From Citrobacter sp. FP75 (lineage in GTDB: Bacteria; Pseudomonadota; Gammaproteobacteria; Enterobacterales; Enterobacteriaceae), in the NCBI RefSeq assembly GCF_018342065.1, contig NZ_JAFDOE010000001.1, positions 620,001-684,000 on the forward strand: a stretch of DNA of 64,000 bases. The letters run 5' to 3'. The notes beneath the pieces were generated by a model. It saw only the letters and a program-made list of their open reading frames with translations. It was not told the DNA's origin and did not search any database. Positions 1-11,845 of this stretch are shown here, piece after piece (the stretch's first letter is position 1; every line of letters begins with the position of its first letter). Position numbers and translations under genes: made by a program.

Positions 1-120
1 GACGCGGTGAAGTGTCGCGCTTTTGCTGATGAAAACTGGTGGTACCTACCTGTCGATGCGCATCTGTCGGGCGAGCAACCCGGTGTTTTACTTGATCGGT
101 TAACCTCGCTGGCTCGTTAA
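1..120 (+). CDS. lpxK: Tetraacyldisaccharide 4'-kinase, C-terminal end (partial)
   Basis: The window opens inside this gene. The last 39 codons read [20 protein letters not shown] and end [13 protein letters not shown] at 120, which matches the C-terminus of LpxK as I remember it. LpxK is the inner-membrane kinase that phosphorylates the 4' position of the lipid A disaccharide precursor. In related enterobacteria it sits just upstream of ycaQ, as here. Only the tail is visible, so its start, catalytic residues and completeness cannot be judged. Confidence 0.85.
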   Translation, partial: DAVKCRAFADENWWYLPVDAHLSGEQPGVLLDRLTSLAR

Positions 121-161
121 CGATTTCACGCTGCGGCAGCGAATGATTTATGAGGTTATCA

Positions 162-1394
162 ATGTCGTTGCCACACCTTTCTCTGACGGATGCCCGTCAT
201 CTTCACCTTGCGGCACAAGGTCTGCTGAAAAAAACACGCCGCCGGGCAACTCAGGCGGATATTCTCGCGACTATTGCGCGCATGTCTTTACTGCAAATAG
301 ATACCATCAATATTGTGGCGCGCAGTCCTTATCTGGTGCTGTTCAGTCGACTGGGCGACTATTCCCCGCAGTGGCTCGATGGTTCGCTACAGCGCGGTGA
401 ACTGATGGAATACTGGGCGCATGAAGCCTGTTTCTTACCGCGCAGTGACTTTATGCTGATTCGCCATCGTATGCTGGCCCCTGAGAATATGGGCTGGAAG
501 TACAAAGCGGGTTGGATGGAAGAACACGCCCATGAGATTGAGCAGTTACTGCTGCATATTCAGCATAATGGACCTGTGCGCTCGGCCGATTTCGAGCATC
601 CGCGCAAGGGAACCAGCGGCTGGTGGGAATGGAAGCCACAGAAGCGCCATCTTGAAGGGCTGTTCACCGCTGGCAGGGTGATGGTGGTGGAGCGGCGTAA
701 TTTCCAGCGGGTTTATGATGTAACCCATCGCATCATGCCGCACTGGGATGACAAACGTGACCTGCTTTCGCAGACGGAAGCGGAAATTGTCATGCTGGAT
801 AACAGTGCTCGCAGCCTTGGTATTTTTCGTGAACCGTGGCTGGCGGACTACTATCGTTTAAAGCGTCCGGAGCTCAAAAACTGGCGTGATGCGCGCGCAA
901 AACAGCAGCAAATTATTCCTGTCGATGTCGAAAAATTGGGCCCCATGTGGCTTCATCGCGATCTGCTTCCGCTGCTTGAACAGGCACTGGCAGGCAAGTT
1001 AACGGCCACCCACAGCGCTGTTTTATCCCCCTTCGACCCGGTGGTCTGGGATCGTAAACGTGCGGAGCAGTTGTTTGATTTTACCTATCGACTGGAGTGC
1101 TATACGCCTGCGCCAAAACGGCAGTACGGCTATTTTGTTTTGCCTCTGCTGCATCGTGGACAACTGGTTGGCCGTATGGATGCTAAAATGCACCGTAAAA
1201 CGGGCGTGCTGGAGGTCATCTCGCTTTGGCTGCAGGATGGCGTCAAACCGGGGGGAACCTTACAAAAGGGTCTGTTCCAGGCAATCGATGATTTCGCGCG
1301 TTGGCAACAGGCGACGCGCGTAACGTTGGGACGCTGCCCTGACGGTTTATTTGCTGACTGTCGTGATGGTTGGGAAATAGCCCCAGCCCGGTAA
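162..1394 (+). CDS. ycaQ: DNA interstrand-crosslink glycosylase YcaQ (AlkZ-like, winged-helix)
   Basis: The 410-residue protein is near-collinear with E. coli YcaQ, a monofunctional DNA glycosylase of the AlkZ/HTH_42 superfamily that removes N7-alkylated bases and unhooks interstrand crosslinks. The family's catalytic Q-x-D motif is visible in SLLQIDTINIV near residue 45. An in-frame ATG exists at 150, but the ATG at 162 is preferred: it has a GAGG ribosome site 7 nt upstream and gives the N-terminus MSLPHLSL of the E. coli protein. It follows lpxK by about 40 nt and probably belongs to the same transcript. No truncation or frameshift is seen. Confidence 0.93.
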   Translation: MSLPHLSLTDARHLHLAAQGLLKKTRRRATQADILATIARMSLLQIDTINIVARSPYLVLFSRLGDYSPQWLDGSLQRGELMEYWAHEACFLPRSDFMLIRHRMLAPENMGWKYKAGWMEEHAHEIEQLLLHIQHNGPVRSADFEHPRKGTSGWWEWKPQKRHLEGLFTAGRVMVVERRNFQRVYDVTHRIMPHWDDKRDLLSQTEAEIVMLDNSARSLGIFREPWLADYYRLKRPELKNWRDARAKQQQIIPVDVEKLGPMWLHRDLLPLLEQALAGKLTATHSAVLSPFDPVVWDRKRAEQLFDFTYRLECYTPAPKRQYGYFVLPLLHRGQLVGRMDAKMHRKTGVLEVISLWLQDGVKPGGTLQKGLFQAIDDFARWQQATRVTLGRCPDGLFADCRDGWEIAPAR

Positions 1395-1445
1395 ACGATT
1401 ATGTTAATATTTACGGATTCACAATCCGGTCCATCTGGAGGAACT

Positions 1446-2371
<926 letters not shown>

Positions 2372-2549
2372 TTTTTCTCATCACACTCCACCCGCTTACA
2401 GATTGATGTCTGACGAGTATTAGTGGGAGGAGTGTCGTGTCTTGATTCTTTTCTTCTACTTTTCTGTTCATCAATTGATCTCATCCGGGTGACATCCGTC
2501 TGTACGACGCTCATTATGAAAGCAATCGCATTTATGAGGGCAATCTGAA

Positions 2550-3443
2550 ATGGAACAGTTGCGTGCCGAACTCAGTCATTTACTGGGTGAAAAGCTCAGT
2601 CGTATAGAATGCGTGAATGAAAAAGCGGATACGGCCCTGTGGTCACTGTATGACAGCCAGGGAAATCCGATGCCGCTGATGGCAAGAAGCTTCACCACGC
2701 CGGGGATGGCGCAGCAGCTGGCATGGAAAACGTCCATGCTGGCACGCAGCGGTACGGTGCGTATGCCGGTCATTTATGGTGTCCTGACCCACGAAGAGCA
2801 TCCCGGCCCGGACGTGCTGCTACTTGAGCGCTTGCGCGGCGTGCCGGTGGAAGCGCCAGCCCGAACCCCCGAACGCTGGGAGCATTTAAAAGATCAGATC
2901 GTGGAAGGGATGCTGTCATGGCATCGCCAGGACAGCCGCGGCTGCGTGGGTGAGGTGGATAATACCCAGGAAAACTTCTGGCCGTCCTGGTACCGTCAAC
3001 GCGTTGAGGTGCTATGGAGTACCCTCAATCAGTTCAGCAATACTGGGCTAACGATGCAGGACAAGCGGATTTTGTTTCGCACCCGCGAGTGTCTGCCCGC
3101 CCTGTTCGAAGGATTTAATGATAACTGCGTCCTGGTCCACGGGAATTTCAGTTTGCGCAGTATGCTCAAAGATGCCCGTAGCGACCAGCTCCTGGCGATG
3201 GTAGGGCCGGGGTTAATGCTCTGGGCGCCAAGAGAGTTTGAGTTGTTCCGGCTGATGGATAATGCGTTGGCGGAAAGCCTGCTGTGGCAATATCTGCAAC
3301 GCGCGCCAGTGGCGGAGTCGTTCATCTGGCGACGCTGGCTGTACGTGTTGTGGGATGAAGTTGCCCAGCTGGTTAATACCGGGCGTTTCAGTCGGTCTAA
3401 CTTTGATCTGGCAACCAAATCACTGCTGCCCTGGCTCGCCTGA
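2550..3443 (+). CDS. ycbJ: Uncharacterised YcbJ, aminoglycoside phosphotransferase-like fold
   Basis: The 297-residue protein matches the length and position of E. coli YcbJ, between kdsB and elyC. The family is described as related to aminoglycoside phosphotransferase/choline kinase folds. A possible catalytic-loop remnant is LVHGNFSLRSML near residue 195, where a classical enzyme would have HGDxxxxN; here Asp is replaced by Asn, so kinase activity is doubtful. The function is unknown. Its 3' end overlaps that of elyC, on the other strand, by 24 nt. The 178 bases upstream hold no gene that I can support. Confidence 0.85.
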   Translation: MEQLRAELSHLLGEKLSRIECVNEKADTALWSLYDSQGNPMPLMARSFTTPGMAQQLAWKTSMLARSGTVRMPVIYGVLTHEEHPGPDVLLLERLRGVPVEAPARTPERWEHLKDQIVEGMLSWHRQDSRGCVGEVDNTQENFWPSWYRQRVEVLWSTLNQFSNTGLTMQDKRILFRTRECLPALFEGFNDNCVLVHGNFSLRSMLKDARSDQLLAMVGPGLMLWAPREFELFRLMDNALAESLLWQYLQRAPVAESFIWRRWLYVLWDEVAQLVNTGRFSRSNFDLATKSLLPWLA

Positions 3444-4199
3444 CGAGCCTTTCAGCCACTGCCAAAGTCGTCCCAGCGTTTCGTAGCCGACGCGATCGCT
3501 ATGCATCAGCCAAACGGGAGAGGGAATGGCACGCTCCCACGGGTTAAGCGGAGAGTTGACCGCCAGTTGATTGGCGGGTGCAGGCAGCGGATGCAGTCCG
3601 GCCTGCTGGAAGAAAATCATCGCGCGCGGTAAATGCGATGCGGATGTCACCAGCAGGAACGGCGCATCGCCAATCGCCTCTTTCACTGCGGCCGCTTCTT
3701 CTTCCGTATCTTTTGGCGTGTCCAGCGTGATGATCTCACTACGAGGAACCCCCAGCGACTGCGCCACGCGGGCGCCGACCTCCGCTGCGCTGACGGTATT
3801 GGTCTTCGCAATCCCACCCGTGAAGATCAGCTTCGATCCCGGATTAGCTCGCCACAGGCGCAGCCCTTCATTGAGGCGCGGAAGGCTATTACTGATAAGA
3901 TTTGAACTCGGCGCCCACTGCGGGTTCCAGGTATAACCCCCGCCCAATACCACAATGTATTTTACTTTTTGCGTATCCTGCCAGGTGGGATAGGTATTCT
4001 CAATCGGTTTAAGCAGGCTATCGGCGACAGGTTGCAGGCTGAGCAGCAAAAGCGCCAGCCAGCTCAGGCTCATGCAGACTTTCCCCGTTTTCTGAAAGCG
4101 ACTAAACCACACCAGCAACAATCCTGCTCCCATAATAAGCAGTATCAGCGGAAGCGGCAGCATCATACCGCCAATCACTTTCTTCAGCGTAAAAAGCAT
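3420..4199 (-). CDS. elyC: Envelope biogenesis factor ElyC (DUF218)
   Basis: This 259-residue inner-membrane protein has two N-terminal hydrophobic segments (about residues 10-32 and 37-57), followed by a periplasmic DUF218 domain with IVVLGGGYTWNP near residue 83, IFTGGIAKTNT near 125 and LLVTSASHLPRA near 182. In E. coli, ElyC is needed for normal peptidoglycan assembly at low temperature and affects use of the undecaprenyl-phosphate carrier. It is transcribed divergently from cmoM and convergently with ycbJ. It is full length. Confidence 0.92.
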   Translation of the reverse strand: MLFTLKKVIGGMMLPLPLILLIMGAGLLLVWFSRFQKTGKVCMSLSWLALLLLSLQPVADSLLKPIENTYPTWQDTQKVKYIVVLGGGYTWNPQWAPSSNLISNSLPRLNEGLRLWRANPGSKLIFTGGIAKTNTVSAAEVGARVAQSLGVPRSEIITLDTPKDTEEEAAAVKEAIGDAPFLLVTSASHLPRAMIFFQQAGLHPLPAPANQLAVNSPLNPWERAIPSPVWLMHSDRVGYETLGRLWQWLKGSSGEPGQQ

Positions 4200-4334
4200 C
4201 CTTTTTGGTTCCTTTTTTAACCATATAGCAAGGGATCTGCAGGGATATTACACCAGAAAGGTTCATTCTCGGCGCGGGTGTGACAAAATAGCGGTTTTAC
4301 TTAGTCACCCTTAAGTCAGCATGTGGAGCGCGTG

Positions 4335-5114
4335 ATGCGGGATCGCAATTTTGATGACATCGCGGAAAAGTTTTCGCGCAATATTTATGGCACCACGAAA
4401 GGCCAGCTTCGCCAGACGATCCTCTGGCAGGATCTGGACAAGCTTCTTGCTGAATATGTGGGCCAAACATTGCGTGTGCTTGATGCGGGTGGCGGAGAAG
4501 GGCAAACAGCGATCCTCATGGCACAGCGGGGCCATCACGTTACCCTGTGCGATCTTTCTGCTGAAATGGTGGCGCGAGCTCAGCGTGCGGCAGAAGAGAA
4601 AGGTGTGAGCGACAACATGCATTTTATACATTGTGCCGCTCAGGACATTCCGCAGCATTTGGATTCTCAGGTTGATCTGATATTGTTCCATGCTGTGCTG
4701 GAATGGGTGGCTGACCCACAAGCCGTTTTAAAAACCCTGTGGTCGATGCTACGCCCGGGCGGCGCTTTATCGCTGATGTTCTACAATGCAAACGGCCTGC
4801 TGATGCGTAATGTATTGGTGGGTAATTTTGGCTATGTGCAACAGGGAATGTATAAAAAGAAACGGCGCACGCTGTCTCCCGATTTCCCGCGTGAACCTCA
4901 GGAAGTCTACGGCTGGCTGGAGGAGATCGGTTGGGAGATAACCGGTAAAACGGGCGTGAGGGTGTTTCATGATTATCTGCGTGATAAACAAAAACAGCAT
5001 GACTGTTTAGACGCTTTAACAGAAATAGAAACGCGCTATTGCCGCCAGGAGCCGTTTATCAGCCTTGGGCGCTATATTCATGTCACCGCGCGCAAACCGC
5101 AGATGCAAGGATAA
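4335..5114 (+). CDS. cmoM: tRNA 5-carboxymethoxyuridine methyltransferase CmoM
   Basis: Formerly smtA. It is a class I SAM-dependent methyltransferase that methylates cmo5U34 of some tRNAs to mcmo5U. The SAM-binding motif I is VLDAGGGEGQTA (about residues 46-57), and the acidic motif VDLILFHAVLEWV lies near residue 110. The upstream ATG at 4323 is less likely than the one at 4335, which has GGAG 7 nt upstream and gives the E. coli-like start MRDRNFDDIAEKFSRNIYG. It is followed after 3 nt by mukF, so it is probably the first gene of the mukFEB transcript, as in E. coli. Confidence 0.93.
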   Translation: MRDRNFDDIAEKFSRNIYGTTKGQLRQTILWQDLDKLLAEYVGQTLRVLDAGGGEGQTAILMAQRGHHVTLCDLSAEMVARAQRAAEEKGVSDNMHFIHCAAQDIPQHLDSQVDLILFHAVLEWVADPQAVLKTLWSMLRPGGALSLMFYNANGLLMRNVLVGNFGYVQQGMYKKKRRTLSPDFPREPQEVYGWLEEIGWEITGKTGVRVFHDYLRDKQKQHDCLDALTEIETRYCRQEPFISLGRYIHVTARKPQMQG

Positions 5115-5117
5115 CCT

Positions 5118-6440
5118 ATGAGTGAATTTTCCCAGACAGTCCCCGAACTGGTTGCCTGGGCCAGAAAAAATGACTTTTCCATCTCTCTGCCGGTAGACAG
5201 ACTTTCTTTTCTGCTGGCTGTGGCTACGCTGAACGGTGAGCGGCTTGACGGCGAGATGAGTGAAGGCGAACTGGTGGATGCGTTCCGCCATGTCAGTGAT
5301 GCGTTTGAGCAAACCAGCGAAACCATCGGCGTGCGCGCCAACAACGCGATCAACGATATGGTGCGTCAACGTCTGCTGAACCGCTTTACCAGCGAACAGG
5401 CGGAAGGCAACGCCATTTATCGTCTGACGCCTTTGGGGATTGGCATCACCGATTATTACATCCGTCAGCGTGAATTCTCGACGCTGCGCCTCTCCATGCA
5501 GCTCTCTATTGTGGCTGGGGAGTTGAAGCGTGCGGCAGACGCGGCCGAAGAAGGCGGCGATGAATTCCACTGGCACCGCAATGTGTACGCTCCGCTAAAA
5601 TATTCAGTGGCGGAAATCTTCGACAGCATCGACCTGACGCAGCGCATAATGGATGAGCAGCAGCAGCAGGTAAAAGATGATATTGCGCAGTTGCTGAATA
5701 AAGACTGGCGAGCGGCAATTTCCAGTTGCGAAATGCTGCTGTCCGAAACCTCCGGCACGTTGCGTGAGCTGCAGGATACGCTGGAAGCGGCGGGGGATAA
5801 GCTACAGGCTAATCTGCTGCGGATTCAGGACGCCACGATGACCCATGACGATCTGCACTTCGTTGACCGTCTGGTGTTTGACTTACAGAGCAAGCTCGAC
5901 CGTATTATCAGCTGGGGCCAGCAATCCATCGATCTGTGGATCGGCTACGATCGCCACGTGCATAAGTTTATCCGTACCGCGATTGATATGGATAAAAACC
6001 GCGTCTTTGCCCAGCGATTGCGCCAGTCTGTCCAGACTTACTTTGACGAACCGTGGGCGCTGACCTATGCCAATGCCGATCGTCTGCTGGACATGCGTGA
6101 CGAAGAGATGGTGCTGCGTGACGAAGAGGTCACCGGGGAACTGCCGCCGGATCTGGAGTATGAAGAATTTAACGAGATCCGTGAACAGCTGGCGGCGATC
6201 ATCGAAGAACAGTTGGCTATCTATAAATCCAGACAAACGCCACTGGATCTCGGTTTGGTAGTGCGCGAGTATCTGGCGCAATACCCGCGTGCGCGTCACT
6301 TCGACGTTGCACGTATTGTTATCGATCAGGCGGTACGCCTTGGCGTAGCGCAAGCAGATTTCACCGGACTGCCAGCCAAATGGCAGCCGATTAATGATTA
6401 CGGAGCCAAGGTACAGGCGCATGTCATTGACAAATATTGA
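5118..6440 (+). CDS. mukF: Chromosome partition kleisin MukF
   Basis: The 440-residue length matches E. coli MukF. It is the kleisin subunit of the MukBEF condensin: the N-terminal winged helix dimerises, the helical middle domain contacts the MukB neck, and the C-terminal winged helix binds a MukB head. Long helical stretches are evident around residues 160-250 ([20 protein letters not shown]). It begins 3 nt after cmoM, and its last 20 bases overlap mukE, so the three muk genes are translationally coupled. No anomaly is seen. Confidence 0.97.
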   Translation: MSEFSQTVPELVAWARKNDFSISLPVDRLSFLLAVATLNGERLDGEMSEGELVDAFRHVSDAFEQTSETIGVRANNAINDMVRQRLLNRFTSEQAEGNAIYRLTPLGIGITDYYIRQREFSTLRLSMQLSIVAGELKRAADAAEEGGDEFHWHRNVYAPLKYSVAEIFDSIDLTQRIMDEQQQQVKDDIAQLLNKDWRAAISSCEMLLSETSGTLRELQDTLEAAGDKLQANLLRIQDATMTHDDLHFVDRLVFDLQSKLDRIISWGQQSIDLWIGYDRHVHKFIRTAIDMDKNRVFAQRLRQSVQTYFDEPWALTYANADRLLDMRDEEMVLRDEEVTGELPPDLEYEEFNEIREQLAAIIEEQLAIYKSRQTPLDLGLVVREYLAQYPRARHFDVARIVIDQAVRLGVAQADFTGLPAKWQPINDYGAKVQAHVIDKY

Positions 6441-7125
6441 AAAAGTGATGCCGGTTAAGCTGGCGCAGGCGCTGGCGAATCCGTTATTTCCGGCGCTGGA
6501 CAGCGCATTGCGTTCAGGCCGACACATCGGTCTGGATGAGCTGGACAATCATGCCTTCCTGATGGATTTTCAGGAATATTTTGAAGAATTTTACAGCCGC
6601 TATAACGTGGAGCTCATCCGCGCCCCGGAGGGTTTTTTCTATCTTCGTCCGCGCTCGACCACGCTCATTCCTCGTTCGGTGTTGTCGGAACTGGACATGA
6701 TGGTCGGTAAAATTCTGTGCTATCTCTATCTCAGCCCGGAACGTCTGGCGAATGAAGGGATTTTTACCCAGCAAGAACTGTACGACGAACTGCTGACGCT
6801 CGCTGATGAAGCCAAATTGCTCAGACTGGTGAATAACCGTTCTACCGGCTCGGACGTTGACCGCCAGAAGCTGCAGGAGAAAGTACGTTCTTCATTAAAC
6901 CGCCTGCGCCGCTTAGGTATGGTGTGGTTTATGGGCCATGACAGCAGCAAGTTCCGCATTACAGAATCAGTCTTCCGTTTTGGCGCAGATGTGCGCAGCG
7001 GTGACGATCCGCGCGAAGCGCAGCGTCGTTTAATTCGTGACGGTGAAGCGATGTCGGTCGAAAACCGCCTGCAACTCAACGATGAGCCAGAAGAGAATCA
7101 GCCGGACAGTGGAGAGGAAGAATAA
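6421..7125 (+). CDS. mukE: Chromosome partition protein MukE
   Basis: The 234-residue protein is the KITE subunit (tandem winged helix) of MukBEF. A longer frame begins at 6394, but the ATG at 6421 yields [20 protein letters not shown], which matches the E. coli start and length. Conserved blocks include [20 protein letters not shown] and the acidic C-terminus ending SGEEE. It overlaps mukF by 20 nt, and its stop codon shares a base with the mukB start (TAATG). Confidence 0.96.
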   Translation: MSLTNIEKVMPVKLAQALANPLFPALDSALRSGRHIGLDELDNHAFLMDFQEYFEEFYSRYNVELIRAPEGFFYLRPRSTTLIPRSVLSELDMMVGKILCYLYLSPERLANEGIFTQQELYDELLTLADEAKLLRLVNNRSTGSDVDRQKLQEKVRSSLNRLRRLGMVWFMGHDSSKFRITESVFRFGADVRSGDDPREAQRRLIRDGEAMSVENRLQLNDEPEENQPDSGEEE

Positions 7126-10100
7126 TGATTGAACGCGGTAAATTTCGCTCACTAACGCTGATTAACTGGAATGGTTTTTTTGCCCGCACGTTTGACCTGG
7201 ATGAGCTGGTCACCACGCTGTCCGGCGGAAACGGGGCGGGTAAATCCACCACCATGGCGGCATTTGTTACGGCGTTGATCCCGGACTTAACCCTGCTGCA
7301 TTTTCGTAATACCACCGAAGCCGGTGCAACCAGTGGTTCTCGCGATAAAGGCCTGCACGGTAAGCTCAAAGCGGGTGTCTGTTACTCGATGCTCGACGTT
7401 CTGAACTCGCGTCATCAGCGCGTGGTAGTTGGCGTGCGCTTGCAACAGGTAGCCGGACGCGATCGTAAAGTGGATATCAAACCGTTCGCCATTCAGGGGC
7501 TGCCGATGTCGGTACAGCCAACCGAACTGGTCACGGAAACGTTGAATGAGCGTCAGGCGCGCGTGCTGTCTCTTGCTGAGCTGAAAGATAAGCTTGAAGA
7601 GATGGAAGGCGTACAGTTTAAGCAGTTCAACTCAATAACCGATTATCACTCGCTGATGTTCGATTTGGGCATTATCGCCCGTCGTCTGCGCTCAGCCTCA
7701 GACCGTAGTAAGTTCTATCGCCTGATTGAAGCCTCGCTGTACGGCGGGATTTCCAGCGCCATTACCCGTTCGCTGCGTGACTATCTGCTGCCGGAAAACG
7801 GCGGGGTGCGTAAAGCGTTCCAGGATATGGAAGCCGCGCTGCGTGAAAACCGCATGACGCTGGAAGCGATACGCGTTACTCAGTCCGATCGTGACCTGTT
7901 TAAGCACCTGATTAGCGAAGCAACCAACTACGTGGCGGCGGATTATATGCGCCACGCCAACGAGCGTCGTATCCACCTGGATAAAGCGCTGGAATATCGT
8001 CGCGAGCTGCACACGTCGCGTAAACAGCTGGCGGCAGAGCAGTACAAGCATGTGGATATGGCGCGTGAGCTTGGCGAACACAATGGCGCCGAAGGCGACC
8101 TTGAAGCTGATTACCAGGCGGCCAGCGATCACCTGAATCTGGTGCAAACCGCGCTGCGTCAGCAGGAAAAAATTGAACGCTATGAAGCGGATCTTGAAGA
8201 GTTACAGATCCGTCTTGAAGAACAAAATGAAGTGGTGGCGGAAGCTGCCGATCGTCAGGAAGATAACGAAGCGCGGGCGGAAGCCGCCGAGCTGGAAGTC
8301 GATGAGCTGAAAAGCCAGCTTGCCGATTACCAGCAGGCGCTGGATGTTCAGCAAACGCGAGCGATTCAGTACACCCAGGCGATTCAGGCGCTGAGCCGGG
8401 CCAAAGAGATCTGTCATTTGCCGGATCTGACGCCAGACTCCGCAGCAGAGTGGCTGGAAACCTTCCAGGCGAAAGAGCAGGAAGCCACGGAAAAACTGCT
8501 GACGCTGGAACAAAAAATGAGCGTGGCGCAAACCGCGCACAGCCAGTTCGAACAGGCTTATCAGCTGGTGGCGGCGATCAACGGTCCGCTGGCGCGCGGT
8601 GAGGCCTGGAGCGTGGCGCGTGAGTTGCTGCGTGAAGGCGTTGAGCAACGGCATCTGGCAGAGCAGGTTCAGCCGCTGCGCATGCGGTTAAGCGAGCTGG
8701 AGCAGCGTCTGCGCGAACAGCAGGAAGCCGAGCGTTTGCTGGCCGAGTTCTGTAAGCGTCAGGGTAAACACTTCGACATCGATGAGCTGGAAGCCCTGCA
8801 TCAGGAGCTGGAAGCCCGTATTGCGTCCCTGTCTGACAGCGTGTCGTCTGCCAGCGAACAGCGTATGAACCTGCGTCAGGAGCAGGAACAGCTGCAGTCC
8901 CGCATGCAGCATTTAATGCAGCGAGCCCCCGTCTGGCTGGCGGCGCAAAATAGCCTCAACCAGCTTAGCGAACAGTGCGGTGAAGAGTTCACCTCCAGTC
9001 AGGAGGTGACTGAATATCTGCAACAGCTGCTGGAGCGCGAACGTGAAGCCATCGTTGAGCGTGATGAAGTTGGTGCGCGTAAAAATGCGGTTGATGAAGA
9101 GATTGAACGCTTAAGTCAGCCGGGCGGCGCGGAAGATCAGCGCCTCAACGCGCTGGCCGAACGTTTCGGCGGCGTGCTGCTGTCTGAAATCTACGACGAC
9201 GTCAGCCTTGAAGATGCCCCGTACTTCTCTGCGCTGTATGGCCCGTCGCGCCATGCCATCGTGGTACCGGACCTGTCGCTGGTCACTGAACAACTGGCCG
9301 GACTGACGGATTGTCCGGAAGATCTCTATTTCATCGAAGGGGACCCGCAGTCGTTTGATGACAGCGTCTTCAGCGTTGATGAGCTGGAAGGCGCGGTGGT
9401 GGTGAAAACTGCCGAGCGCCAGTGGCGCTATTCTCGTTTCCCGACCGTCCCGATTTTTGGTCGCGCTGCGCGGGAAAGCCGCATCGAAACTCTGCATGCC
9501 GAGCGTGAAGGGTTGTCCGAGCGCTTCGCGACGCTTTCGTTTGACGTTCAGAAAACGCAACGTCTGCACCAGGCGTTTAGCCGCTTTATTGGCAGCCATC
9601 TGGCGGTGGCGTTTGAAGCCGATCCGGAAGCAGAGATCCGTCAGTTGAACAGCCGCCGCGTTGAGCTGGAGCGTGCGCTGACCAATCATGAAAATGATAA
9701 CCAGCAGCAACGCATGCAGTTTGAACAGGCGAAAGAGGGCGTTTCTGCCCTGAACCGCCTGCTGCCGCGTCTGAACCTGCTGGCGGATGACACTCTGGCA
9801 GACCGGGTGGACGAAATCCGCGAACGTCTGGACGAAGCCCAGGAGGCCGCGCGTTTCGTTCAGCAGCATGGCAATCAGCTCGCCAAACTGGAGCCCATGG
9901 TTTCCGTTTTGCAAAATGATCCTGAGCAGTTTGAACAGCTAAAAGAAGACTACGCGTACTCTCAACAGATGCAGCGTGACGCGCGTCAACAGGCGTTTGC
10001 GTTGACCGAAGTCGTACAGCGCCGCGCGCACTTTGGCTATTCCGACTCGGCAGAAATGCTCAACGGCAACAGCGATCTGAACGAGAAACTGCGTGAACGT

Positions 10101-11585
10101 CTGGAGCACGCCGAAGCTGAACGTACCCGTGCCCGTGAAGCCTTGCGCAGTCATGCCGCGCAGCTAAGTCAGTACAGCCAGGTGATGGCGTCACTGAAAA
10201 GCTCGTATGACACCAAGAAAGAGCTGCTCAATGATTTACAGCGCGAGCTGCAGGATATTGGCGTTCGCGCCGACAGCGGTGCGGAAGAACGTGCGCGTAT
10301 CCGTCGTGATGAACTGCACGCGCAGCTCAGCAACAACCGTGCGCGCCGGAACCAGCTGGAAAAAGCGCTAACCTTCTGCGAAGCGGAGATGGACAATCTA
10401 ACCCGCAGGCTGCGCAAGCTGGAACGTGATTACTTTGAAATGCGCGAGCAGGTCGTCATGGCGAAAGCCGGATGGTGCGCCGTGATGCGCATGGTGAAAG
10501 ACAACGGCGTTGAACGTCGTCTGCACCGTCGCGAGCTGGCTTACCTTTCTGGTGATGAATTACGTTCAATGTCGGATAAGGCGTTGGGTGCGCTGCGTCT
10601 GGCGGTGGCGGATAACGAACACCTGCGTGACGTGCTGCGCATGTCTGAAGATCCGAAGCGTCCGGAACGCAAGATCCAGTTCTTCGTGGCGGTTTATCAG
10701 CATCTGCGCGAACGTATTCGCCAGGATATTATCCGTACCGACGATCCGGTGGAAGCCATCGAGCAAATGGAAATCGAGCTGAGCCGCCTGACGGAGGAGT
10801 TAACCTCGCGTGAGCAGAAGCTGGCGATCAGCTCCCGCAGCGTGGCGAACATCATCCGTAAGACTATCCAGCGCGAGCAAAACCGTATTCGTATGTTGAA
10901 CCAGGGGCTGCAAAACGTCTCCTTCGGTCAGGTCAACAGCGTTCGTCTGAATGTGAACGTGCGTGAAACCCACGCCACGTTGCTGGATGTCCTGTCCGAG
11001 CAGCACGAGCAGCATCAGGATCTGTTTAACAGTAACCGTCTGACCTTCTCGGAAGCGCTGGCGAAGCTGTATCAGCGTCTGAATCCGCAGATTGACATGG
11101 GACAGCGCACGCCGCAAACCATCGGCGAAGAACTGCTGGATTACCGCAACTATCTGGAAATGGAAGTTGAAGTTAACCGTGGTTCAGACGGCTGGCTGCG
11201 TGCTGAATCCGGTGCGCTGTCAACGGGTGAAGCGATCGGTACCGGGATGTCGATTCTGGTGATGGTCGTGCAGAGCTGGGAAGATGAAGGTCGCAGACTG
11301 CGCGGGAAAGATATTTCGCCTTGCCGTCTGCTGTTCCTTGATGAAGCCGCGCGTCTTGATGCGCGCTCTATCGCGACCCTGTTCGAACTGTGCGAGCGTT
11401 TGCAGATGCAGCTTATCATCGCTGCGCCGGAGAACATCAGTCCGGAGAAAGGCACCACCTATAAACTGGTGCGTAAAGTCTTCCAGAATACTGAGCACGT
11501 TCACGTGGTCGGTTTGCGCGGGTTTGCGCCGCAGTTGCCTGAACCGTTGCCTGGAACGGAAGACGCCTCCTCGCAGGCAAGTTAA
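7125..11585 (+). CDS. mukB: Chromosome partition SMC-like ATPase MukB
   Basis: The full-length 1486-residue SMC-type ATPase compacts and segregates DNA and binds topoisomerase IV at its hinge. Walker A is GGNGAGKST at residues 34-42; the C-terminal head carries the signature [10 protein letters not shown] and a Walker B ending [11 protein letters not shown] near residue 1400. Long Glu/Gln/Arg-rich coiled-coil arms (about 300-650 and 800-1230) flank the hinge around 660-790. It is the last gene of the operon and is followed by a strong terminator. Confidence 0.98.
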   Translation: MIERGKFRSLTLINWNGFFARTFDLDELVTTLSGGNGAGKSTTMAAFVTALIPDLTLLHFRNTTEAGATSGSRDKGLHGKLKAGVCYSMLDVLNSRHQRVVVGVRLQQVAGRDRKVDIKPFAIQGLPMSVQPTELVTETLNERQARVLSLAELKDKLEEMEGVQFKQFNSITDYHSLMFDLGIIARRLRSASDRSKFYRLIEASLYGGISSAITRSLRDYLLPENGGVRKAFQDMEAALRENRMTLEAIRVTQSDRDLFKHLISEATNYVAADYMRHANERRIHLDKALEYRRELHTSRKQLAAEQYKHVDMARELGEHNGAEGDLEADYQAASDHLNLVQTALRQQEKIERYEADLEELQIRLEEQNEVVAEAADRQEDNEARAEAAELEVDELKSQLADYQQALDVQQTRAIQYTQAIQALSRAKEICHLPDLTPDSAAEWLETFQAKEQEATEKLLTLEQKMSVAQTAHSQFEQAYQLVAAINGPLARGEAWSVARELLREGVEQRHLAEQVQPLRMRLSELEQRLREQQEAERLLAEFCKRQGKHFDIDELEALHQELEARIASLSDSVSSASEQRMNLRQEQEQLQSRMQHLMQRAPVWLAAQNSLNQLSEQCGEEFTSSQEVTEYLQQLLEREREAIVERDEVGARKNAVDEEIERLSQPGGAEDQRLNALAERFGGVLLSEIYDDVSLEDAPYFSALYGPSRHAIVVPDLSLVTEQLAGLTDCPEDLYFIEGDPQSFDDSVFSVDELEGAVVVKTAERQWRYSRFPTVPIFGRAARESRIETLHAEREGLSERFATLSFDVQKTQRLHQAFSRFIGSHLAVAFEADPEAEIRQLNSRRVELERALTNHENDNQQQRMQFEQAKEGVSALNRLLPRLNLLADDTLADRVDEIRERLDEAQEAARFVQQHGNQLAKLEPMVSVLQNDPEQFEQLKEDYAYSQQMQRDARQQAFALTEVVQRRAHFGYSDSAEMLNGNSDLNEKLRERLEHAEAERTRAREALRSHAAQLSQYSQVMASLKSSYDTKKELLNDLQRELQDIGVRADSGAEERARIRRDELHAQLSNNRARRNQLEKALTFCEAEMDNLTRRLRKLERDYFEMREQVVMAKAGWCAVMRMVKDNGVERRLHRRELAYLSGDELRSMSDKALGALRLAVADNEHLRDVLRMSEDPKRPERKIQFFVAVYQHLRERIRQDIIRTDDPVEAIEQMEIELSRLTEELTSREQKLAISSRSVANIIRKTIQREQNRIRMLNQGLQNVSFGQVNSVRLNVNVRETHATLLDVLSEQHEQHQDLFNSNRLTFSEALAKLYQRLNPQIDMGQRTPQTIGEELLDYRNYLEMEVEVNRGSDGWLRAESGALSTGEAIGTGMSILVMVVQSWEDEGRRLRGKDISPCRLLFLDEAARLDARSIATLFELCERLQMQLIIAAPENISPEKGTTYKLVRKVFQNTEHVHVVGLRGFAPQLPEPLPGTEDASSQAS

Positions 11586-11588
11586 GTC

Positions 11589-11620
11589 AAGAAGGCGGCT
11601 CTCAGGCCGCCTTCTTCTTT
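11589..11620 (+). terminator. Rho-independent terminator of the cmoM-mukFEB operon
   Basis: A perfect 11-bp stem (AAGAAGGCGGC paired with GCCGCCTTCTT) closes a 6-nt loop and is followed by a T-rich tail, beginning 3 nt after the mukB stop codon. Confidence 0.92.
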
Positions 11621-11652
11621 TCTGAAAAGTACGCAATGCCTGGTGTAATTTC

Positions 11653-11667
11653 TTTATATTTCTTTAC
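11653..11667 (-). promoter_or_regulatory. Candidate CpxR box upstream of ldtD
   Basis: The minus strand reads GTAAA-N5-ATAAA, nine of ten matches to the CpxR consensus GTAAA-N5-GTAAA. E. coli ldtD (ycbB) is known as a Cpx envelope-stress target, and this site is about 180 nt upstream of the chosen ldtD start. It was found by eye only. Confidence 0.4.
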
Positions 11668-11845
11668 ATTAGGTTAGGCAAAAACGATTTGATGTTTATA
11701 TACTGAAGATAAGCCTGACGCGTCACCGGGCTTGCTCGTCATACTTCAGAGTGTATTGGCGTTTTACAGACCCCGCCCCGAGACAATCGGGAGAATACAG
11801 GCGGTCTGGCTATTTAAGTATGATAAAGAAAACAGGGGGCAAGGG

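Noticed and set aside
5016-5576. 186-codon minus-strand frame opposite cmoM and mukF
   Set aside because: Both plus-strand genes are conserved and full length, so this is an antisense shadow.
9111-9914. 267-codon minus-strand frame within mukB
   Set aside because: Antisense shadow of the MukB coiled-coil codons; Gln/Leu/Arg-rich with no motif.
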